This document shows positions 57,060 to 64,000 of a stretch of DNA of 64,000 bases, in pieces. The stretch comes from Phyllostachys edulis (lineage: Eukaryota; Streptophyta; Magnoliopsida; Poales; Poaceae), in NCBI GenBank assembly GCA_036346405.1, contig CM070548.1:89797333-89861332 (forward strand). The letters are read 5' to 3'. How positions within the stretch are numbered: position 1 is the stretch's first letter; every line of letters starts with the position of its first letter. Position numbers and translations under genes: made by a program. The notes beneath the pieces are model-generated. The model was not told the DNA's origin, did no database searches, and saw nothing but the letters and a program-made list of their open reading frames with translations.

Positions 57060-58280
57060 TTTTGCTTGTGTTTTAGGGTGACGGTCTTGTACAGGGCAGA
57101 CTGGGTGGGTTGGACATGTCAAGATGCCAGTTCAAGGTGGTCCGGGCAAAGGACCTGGATGCGATGAATATTCACGAGGTGAGGAACTGCATCCAGAGGG
57201 AGTTTTACACGGAGGCAACAACGAAGAAGATTGTCATCGAGATGATCACATGCACGAATAAGGGAGGGGGATCACATGCACGAATAAGGGAGGGCTAGGC
57301 GCGTGAAAGTTACACAAGGTGAATGGTAGCGTTGCATGGGGCCAATACATGAAGATCGCTGCCAAGCCCAAGGTGGCGATATACGGGAGCCCGATGGTGT
57401 ACGTGAATTTTGTGCACAAAGTGCTAGCAAATCTTGTTGATGCTGGGGCCTCAGGAAGTAGGGAACCACAGACGGTGCGTGAAGATGGGAGCACAGAATG
57501 CGATGCTTTGGAGGAAGACTACGAGAGAAGACTTGCACAAAATTTTGTGCAAAATGAGGGGGCGGGACAATGGTGGTCAACCCGCCTTGATTGACATGAG
57601 TTTCTCTCGGACCAGTTGTTCGAGTCGGAGTTCGACGAGGATGCTGACCCAAGCTCGGATGGTAGTGACGAGGATGCACATGGTGCAGGTGGTGGTGGTC
57701 TAGACTACACCCTATCGGCTTATACAAGGAAGGAGAAGAGAGCTGGAAAAGAACACTACACCACCACAACCAACACTTCACTCTAACTTGTTGTGCACAA
57801 TAGAGAAGGAGGAGGGAGAAGAAAGCGAGCTAGAGCAGAACATTAGGTCTACCTTGGAGATGTCAGGGTATGCAGTAATGTAGCGAAAGCCCAAGTGGCT
57901 AGCCGCGAAGGAGAAAACCACCCGAATTGTTCGATGAAGCATGCACCTGTACCACCGGAGTTCCCACGCCCCCAGTGTGACTGCGAAAAAACAGCTTGGA
58001 TCATTGAGTCCATACACCCGATGACCGCCATACTCACACGCACATCGATCTTTCGCATTTTACGTTGCATTCCACACATCGCAATTCCCCAAATCCTCAA
58101 GTTCGATCGCCTCCTGCCGTGAAATTTGCTCGCTTTCCCTCGCAGAAATCCTACATTGGCCAGCTTCTTGGGCGCGACATGGGCGTGGTGATGCCCACCA
58201 GGCTGTTCACTCGGTGCTGCGGTGCATGCTTGGGTGGTCAAGCTCAATCCACCGCAGCGCAGTGCCAAGAGTCGTTGAGG
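57060..58280 (+). pseudogene. Decayed transposon-type protein, possibly MULE-like
   Basis: Frames 57110-57298, 57319-57594 and about 57595-57716 follow one another with frameshifts. The first reads 'RCQFKVVRAKDLDAMNIHEV' and a mixed helical region; the second 'WGQYMKIAAKPKVAIYGSPM' with 'VYVNFVHKVLANLVD'; the third an acidic run 'FESEFDEDADPSSDGSDEDA'. This order (PB1-like N-terminus, then an acidic linker) reminds me of the start of grass Mutator-like transposases. The region 57930-58030 has 'PRPQCDCEKTAWIIES', a faint GRF-like C-x-C motif. The DDE core is not visible. A 26-bp unit is repeated at 57244 and 57270, which may have caused one frameshift. The family call is weak. Confidence 0.35.
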
Positions 58281-58560
58281 TGAAAAAAAATAGTTATTGT
58301 TTTGCTTAGTGTTGTATCTCTGTTGTTTTTTTTAAAAAAAGATGTGTTTTTTCTATCTTTTTCTTAGGTTTTTGGTGTCCTTATTTCACTTTTTTGTAGA
58401 TTCAGTCTTGCGTGAAATTTTGGTTGGATTGATTCTGACAAGTCGATATGCATCCGGTATTCATATATTTTCATTTTCCACGTTTGGTGATGATGATACG
58501 CATCTTGAAAGAACTTGTTCATAGGATTTGTCAAGTTGGTTGAACTATCGAGGGTTTACC
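58281..58560. other. AT-rich spacer before the copia element
   Basis: T-rich, with no recognisable motif. The right part could be the 3' LTR of the copia element, but a matching second LTR was not found. Confidence 0.25.
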
Positions 58561-58859
58561 TGTCTGCTCTTCTTTAGTTCATTCCTGTGCCACGAGTTAA
58601 CATCCAGTGGGAAAGATTTGGAAAAAAGAGTACATAAAACACGTACTGCTATGCTGCACGAATTGCCTCATTAAAAACCTTAGCCGAGAAACTTCAAGAA
58701 AAACTCGTCAAGGGAAAAAGAGTACAATCCACCCAATTTCATTTAATCTCCAAGATTTATTCTTTAGGTACTCGATCTTCGAGATCAAGCTTTAATAAAG
58801 AGTTTGTGAAGGTTCTTCCCTTAAATTCTACACTTCTCTAAGCCTCATCATTCCAATTC

Positions 58860-59814
58860 TACGTACGCATCTTTCAAAGCTGGACAGTGGCAGTGACTTA
58901 GTGAATAAATCTGTTAGATTTTCACATGACTTAGTATGCAGTACTTTAATTTTGTCCATCTTTTGCAATTCTTGAGCATAGAAGAACTTGGGGGTTGATA
59001 TGGTTTGTGAGAGGACTCTTCACATAACCCATCTGCACTTGTGCAGCACAAGCTGTATTATCTTCATAGATAATAGTAGGGGTTTGTATGGTATCCAATC
59101 TACACGACTACTGGATGTGGTGAATCATCCGCCGAAGCCAAGAACATTCTCGCGAGACTTCATATAGAGCTATGATTTCTGAGTGATTCGTCGAAGTTGA
59201 TACAAGACTTTGCTTAGACGATTTTTATGAAATTGTAGTTCCACCACATAGGAATACATAGCTTATTTGTGACTTAGCTATATACGGGTCCAACAGGTAC
59301 TCGGCATCTGTATAGCCAATCATAGTTAGGTCTTGGTTCTTTCTGTAGAACAATCCATGATCTTTACTTTCTTGGAGGTATCGGAAGATGTCATTTATTC
59401 CCTGCCAATGCCATTTCGTAGGTTCTGCACTATACCTTGCTAGCAGGTTCACGAAAAATACAATGTCCGATCTAATACAGTTTGCTAAATACATGAGTGC
59501 TCCTACTGCGCTCAAGTATAGGAATTCCGGTTCCAGGACTTCCTCCCCCTTTTCTTTGGGTTTGTACGGGTCCTTGTCTTGCTGCAAGGATCTCTCGATC
59601 GTCGGCACTTTCGAAGGATATGCCTTTTCAAAGTCGAACCTTTCTAACACTTTCTGAGTGTAGGTTGACTGATGTACTAAAATCCCTTCAGGGGTATGCT
59701 CAAGCTGCAAGCCTAGGCAATATTTGGTTTCACCAAAATCTTTCATTTCGAACTCCGACTCCAAGTAAGATTTTGCTTTCTTAATATCTTCCAAGGTCCC
59801 GATGATATTCAGAT

Positions 59815-59884
<70 letters not shown>

Positions 59885-62452
59885 GAGATTATACAAAATC
59901 CATCACGGAATTGTCGTATAAAAACACAAGGACAATCCTCATTGTTAGTGTAACCTTTCTTCAGAGAAAGTCACTTAAGCAATTATACCACATTCTGCAT
60001 AATTGCTTCAGTCCATACAGTGACTTTCTAAGTTGCACACTGTACATATTTCTATTTACTCTGTCTTGGCTCGGGACAGGGATACCTTCGGGTATCTTCA
60101 TATAAATGTTTGAATCTAAGTTTCCATAACGGTATGCAGTTACCACATCCATCAATTTCATTTCCAAATTCAGGTTTACTGTCATTGAGATTAAATATCT
60201 AAAGGTAGTTCCGCCCATCACCGGGGAATAAGTTTCTTCATAATCAACTCCTGGTCGTTGAGTGAAACCTTATGCAACAAGCCTTACTTTATGTCTTACA
60301 ACTTCATTATTTTCATTTCTCTTTCGAATAAATACTCACTTATGCCCTACGAGGTGCACATGTGGAGGCGTGCGGCTTACAGGCCCAAACACCTCTATTT
60401 TATTCAGAGATAATAATTCTGCTTCTATTACCTTCTTCCAATCTTCCCAATCTGATCTTTTCTTACATTCAAGAGCGATGCAGGCTCTGGATCAAGATCA
60501 ATGATTGTGGCAAATTTCTTTGCAAAATAAATATCATCATTGGTTGTTGTTATATTCATAGATTCTCTCGTAGTCATATAATTTATAGCTATTTCTTGAT
60601 GGGGAAATTCTTCTAATGCTTCTACTCGCTCACTGCTGCTTCCAATTGCGGGGGCAAGTCCCTTTAATTTTTTTAGCTCCGACGTGTGCGCACACATCCA
60701 TACTGATGTCTCCCTTCGTGGGAATATTCAAGTCCGGTATGCCTTTTACTGAAGGTTCTATACTGGTGCCAGGTCTCAACTGTCTCCCCTTCTTGTTTTG
60801 GGGAACTCCAGTGGTCGGCTATGTCAAGTCCTTCTTATCCTTTTTCGTCAGGCGTCCCCGGTTACTTGGGATTCGAGGGACCAGAGTTCTCATCCTTTTA
60901 TTCTGAGGCCTTTGGACGGGATTAGGGATACCTTCAATTTTCTTTGTTATTTCAACCCTCTCCGGTGCATTGCGTGTAGGCACATGCGACTTAGTCACAC
61001 TCTTCAAATCACTAAAGTGGTCTGGCAATTGATTCGCTAATGCTTGCAAATCAATTGTCTCCTAGACTTCTCTATTTGCTTCACTAGTGCGTGGGTCATG
61101 TGCATGGATTCCCGTAGTTTGCCACGTTATTTCCCGATATTTTTCATCAAGAGATTGATTTCCTCCCCCTAATGACGGGAAACTATCCTCATCAAATATG
61201 CTATGAGCGAAGCGTGTTGTACGCAAATCTCTAGCCATAGGGTCCAGATATCTGATTATGGATGTTGTCTCATAACCAACATATATCCCAGATTTTCGGA
61301 GAGGTCCCGTTGTAGTTCGATGTGGTGGTGGTATAAGTACATAAACCACCTGCGGAGATGAGAGATTTTCGGTGCTAACCCTTGTGCTAGTTGCATAGGT
61401 GAATGGATGTTATATGCCGATGGTCTAAAATTTATGAGAGTTGTTGCGTACAGGACTGCGAGTCCCCAACATGTGGTTGGTAAATTACAATTTTGCAAGA
61501 GTGGTCAGACAATAAATTTAATTCTTTCAATTAATGCCTCTGCTAGTCCATTCTGGGTATAGACATGTGGTACGGAATGCTTAACGGTAATTCCCATTGC
61601 CATGCAATAATCATCAAAAGCCTTTGAAGTAAATTCTCTGGCGTTGTCCATTCGGATGGACTTCACATAATGACTAGTGAAATTATTCTTAATTTTAATT
61701 ATCTGCGATATCAACTTTGCAAAAGTGTCGTTTCTCGTAGACAATAAGCATACATGCGACCATTTCGAGGAAGCATCAATGAGCACCATGAAGTAACTAA
61801 ATGGCCTTGACAGGGGCTGTATAGGACCACAAATGTCTTCCTGGATACAGTCCTTCACTTTCAGAGTAGAAGGTCTAATAATTAATTTTCCGATGGCAGA
61901 TGCTGGGCACACAAAATCTTCTTGATTCAGGAAATTCTTTACATTGATATTATGTCCTTGAAAATTGGTAATTATATTTCTCTTTATCCTAAGACCGGGA
62001 TGGCCTAATCTATCATGCCAGAGACAAAAAAGTTCAGAGCTTCTAGATATGGTTTTCAAGACAGTATAGGCTGCAGGTGTCTTAATGTTTTCATATGAAG
62101 GAAGTCGTTCTATTACCCTTTTTCTATTTTCTTCATGCTTTGTAATGAGCAGGTATTCTTTACCATACTATTTTTCAGTCTCTACATGGAGACCATTTGC
62201 GCGAATATCCTTAAAGCTTAAGAGAGTTCTAATCGATTCTGCGTACAACAATGCTTCTTCAATGACCAATATTGTGCACATCGGGAGTATAATTGTGGCT
62301 CTTCCTGAGCCTATTATACAAGTATCGCTTCCTGCAATTGTCGTAAGACTACCAGCATTCTTGCTGATCGACTGAAAATTTTTTGTCTCTCTCAATATGG
62401 TATTCGTTGTGCCGCTATCTGCTAAGCACACTTCCTCCATAGGGCGCCACAC
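58860..62452 (-). pseudogene. Copia pol: protease, integrase, RT, RNase H
   Basis: Protease 'LADSGTTNTIL' (about 62452-62168). GAG-pre-integrase 'LWHDRLGHPGLRI' (about 62020). Integrase 'DICGPIQPL', 'DASSKWSHVCLLS', 'IRMDNAREFTSKAFDDYC' and 'VPHVYTQNGLAEALIERI' with the D-D-E pattern (62059-61505). The linker 61498-60428 shows several shifts. RT 'GVDYEETYSPVM', 'VVTAYRYGNLDSNIYMKIPE' and 'LRKSLYGLKQ' (60260-59961) is interrupted by the (TA)33 run, then resumes 'DLNIIGTLEDIKKAKSYLES' and 'LGLQLEH...ILVHQSTYTQKVL' (59815-59225). RNase H remnants 'STNHSEIIALYEVSRECSWL' and 'YEDNTACAAQ' lie at about 59190-59040. The catalytic Y-V-D-D sequence is lost. Confidence 0.8.
59817..59882. repeat. (TA)33 microsatellite in the copia RT
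   Basis: 66 bases of uninterrupted TA, sitting where the copia RT active-site strand (Y-V-D-D) should be encoded. Confidence 0.95.
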
Positions 62453-62699
62453 GCGTTCTGATATATAAAGTATTTATTAATATGAGGTAATAAGCAATCC
62501 ACACATAAATAAAATACTCCAAAACATAACATAACTCGCTATTACTAATACGGAAAAAGTCTTGCAGGACTCATTATAAGAATGTAATTATTTGCTCTCC
62601 TAGAGCTTACAACCATTATTCAATAATTCAATGTTCTATTACAACCATAAACTGCAAATGACTATAGAAATCTAAGTGCAATGCGTGCACTAGATCGAA

Positions 62700-63338
62700 T
62701 CAGTAAAGTATGAAGAAACTTCTGTCTGAATCAATCACGTGTTGCGGCTCACGGCAAACATGTGACCAATGTCCCCAAGTGCCACATTTGTAGCAACTTT
62801 GGTCCTGCTGACCATAGGGCTTGTCATCGCGCTTCTTTTCTCCGTCCTTCTTGGCTTGAGCATTCTGCTTAGTCTTGCGACCCTTACCCTTCTTGCCTCT
62901 TTCTTCTGAGTGAGGTTTCCTTACCTTGTAGCTACTAGCATTGACTTCATGACCAACTTTGCTACTAGGCGGCTGTGAGATGTAGTTCTTCCTTAGAACC
63001 TCATCTTGAGCTTCCATAACTTGCATAATGTCAATTAGTTCGGCGTACTCTTTGTATCCATCTTGATGGTAGTTGCGTGCGGATTTCACCGCATTCGGAT
63101 GAAAGGTAGAGAGGGTTTTCTCAATCTTCTCCTCGTCCGTGATTGTCTTACCACAGAGCTGAAGATTGGTACAAATTCTGTGCAAAGCAGAGTTGTACTC
63201 CCCCACGGTCTTGTAGTCTGCAAAACGTAGTCGGTTCCATCCTTGCTCTACATGAGGAAGGATGGTGTACTTTAGCTTTGTGGATATTATGGGGATATGT
63301 GCATGATCGTAGAATGATGACACAATTGGCAATGGCAT
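62700..63338 (-). pseudogene. Copia gag (C-terminal two thirds)
   Basis: An open frame of 212 codons. 'WNRLRFADYKTVGEYNSALH' and 'LSTFHPNAVKSARNYHQDGY' are typical of the copia UBN2/gag region. A Lys-rich stretch follows and then a zinc knuckle 'CYKCGTWGHWSHVC' (C-x2-C-x4-H-x4-C). It forms the particle and binds RNA. The first third of gag is missing; this frame's ATG at 63338 is probably not the original start. Confidence 0.75.
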
Positions 63339-63400
63339 TTGCGGTTTGTCGAATCTCGTGTTTTCGGCAGAGTTTCAGTTCTGTCAGGTCATTGGCGGTC

Positions 63401-64000
63401 AGACCAGCCAGATAGGCGGTCAGACCGGCCATGTCTCGAGGGATTTTCTGGTTAAGTACCAAGGGCGGTCGGGCCGGTCGAGCAATGATCGGCCGATTTT
63501 GACTTGATTCGTCGAGTTGTTTGGCGATGCTTGTTGGGACAGCTTAAGGGCATGGGCTTCAGTGCATATGTGTTGCATGTTGCATATTTTCACTAACGTG
63601 GGTCAAGTTGTGAAGAACTTATTCCCGGATTCGATTTGCTTGTCTATTGGTGTGCAGGTTGCTTGGAGGTCAACGGCGAGGAGGATCGGGACTAAGCTTG
63701 GAGAGCTGAGGTCCAGAATGATCAAGAATGCCGGGTGAGGTCAATGGACTCAAGCGTAGTGCAGAATAAACAATGATGATCGAGCAGGCGGTTCGATCTT
63801 GTTGGTTGATCAAGCGGTGCGGGGTCGGTGCAAGTGCCATGGTGGTCGGTGGAGCCGGATGGGAGAGACTTGCCGACACGATGAGAGCATTGGATCAACC
63901 TACACGCATGGCATGGATGTGTTTCATGCGATTCGGACTCGGTCTACGAAAAAGATCGAGAAGGGGTATTTTGGTAATTTCACCAAATACCGCTTCTGTG
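63401..64000. other. Unassigned right end of the window
   Basis: Near 63387-63430 a GGCGGTCAGACCRGCCA unit occurs twice, with a related GGCGGTCGGGCCGGTCG at about 63463. Words of this kind occur in some grass retrotransposon LTRs, but no end is visible. Frames at 63517-63738 (+) are unrecognised. Confidence 0.3.

Larger units (their letters stand above)
58561..63400 (-). mobile_element. Ty1/copia retrotransposon, degraded
   Basis: On the minus strand the order is gag with a CCHC knuckle, protease, integrase, RT, RNase H, which is the copia order. The first part of gag is missing to the right of 63338, where the sequence changes abruptly to unrelated repeats. At the left the RNase H ends near 58860, and GGTTTTTAATGAGGC (minus, about 58663-58677) resembles the copia 3' region. 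Intact LTRs were not found. Many stops and frameshifts mean it is inactive. Confidence 0.8.

Overview
The window looks like a piece of a grass (Poaceae) nuclear genome. The signs are GC-rich first exons, GT-AG introns, and grass-type Stowaway, Tourist, hAT and CACTA elements with long-LTR retrotransposons. I cannot name the species. Nothing points to bacterial, organellar or viral DNA. Most of the window is nested transposable-element sequence, and only two host loci look like genes.

Host loci. (1) A receptor-like kinase gene on the + strand, 26103-28417. Seven exons join in frame into a predicted 419-residue protein with one membrane helix and a complete RD-type kinase domain but no large extracellular domain. 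(2) A GPI-anchored protein gene (At1g61900-like family) on the + strand, 44067-46187. It has two exons, and exon 1 carries an apparent single-base frameshift near 44540. Broken host-gene fragments also occur: an acyl-protein-thioesterase-like first exon (about 2020-2090), a protein-kinase fragment (about 11331-11522), and an ABCF transporter fragment (about 39812-40600) captured inside a Mutator-like element.

Layout. 1-2400: RNase H-like pseudogene split by a MITE, a truncated hAT MITE and the thioesterase fragment. 2406-7753: two long-LTR-like arms head to head, ending TGTCGGGACC / GGTCCCGACA. 7754-9698: further LTR pieces. 11760-18158: decayed L1-like LINE. 18747-23811: solo long LTR (minus) with 5-bp target duplication CCACC, containing a non-autonomous CACTA element with 3-bp duplication GGC. 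25547-25821: Tourist-like MITE next to the kinase gene. 29943-33263: 1.67-kb tandem duplication carrying truncated LTRs. About 33267-38491: Mutator-like element with a plant-mobile-domain gene, a gypsy tail and a GRF/coiled-coil fragment, all on the minus strand. 39581-40807: Pack-MULE with the ABCF fragment. 41838-43791: hAT element with a TTF/ZMYM1-like N-terminal remnant. 46398-46943: hAT MITE. 47587-47830: Stowaway MITE. 48113-53953: full-length Ty3/gypsy chromovirus-like element (minus). About 54715-55750: an almost closed inverted repeat of about 1 kb. 56650-57000: minisatellite. 57060-58280: decayed transposon protein. About 58550-63400: degraded Ty1/copia element (minus) whose RT active-site region is replaced by a (TA)33 run.

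The genes do not form an operon or pathway. The two host genes act independently as plasma-membrane or cell-surface proteins, and the rest is transposon biology. I see no convincing new multi-gene system. The best leads are the plant-mobile-domain MULE, the 1-kb hairpin, the ABCF Pack-MULE and the head-to-head LTR structure. All similarity statements come from recognising motifs by eye; no database search was run.
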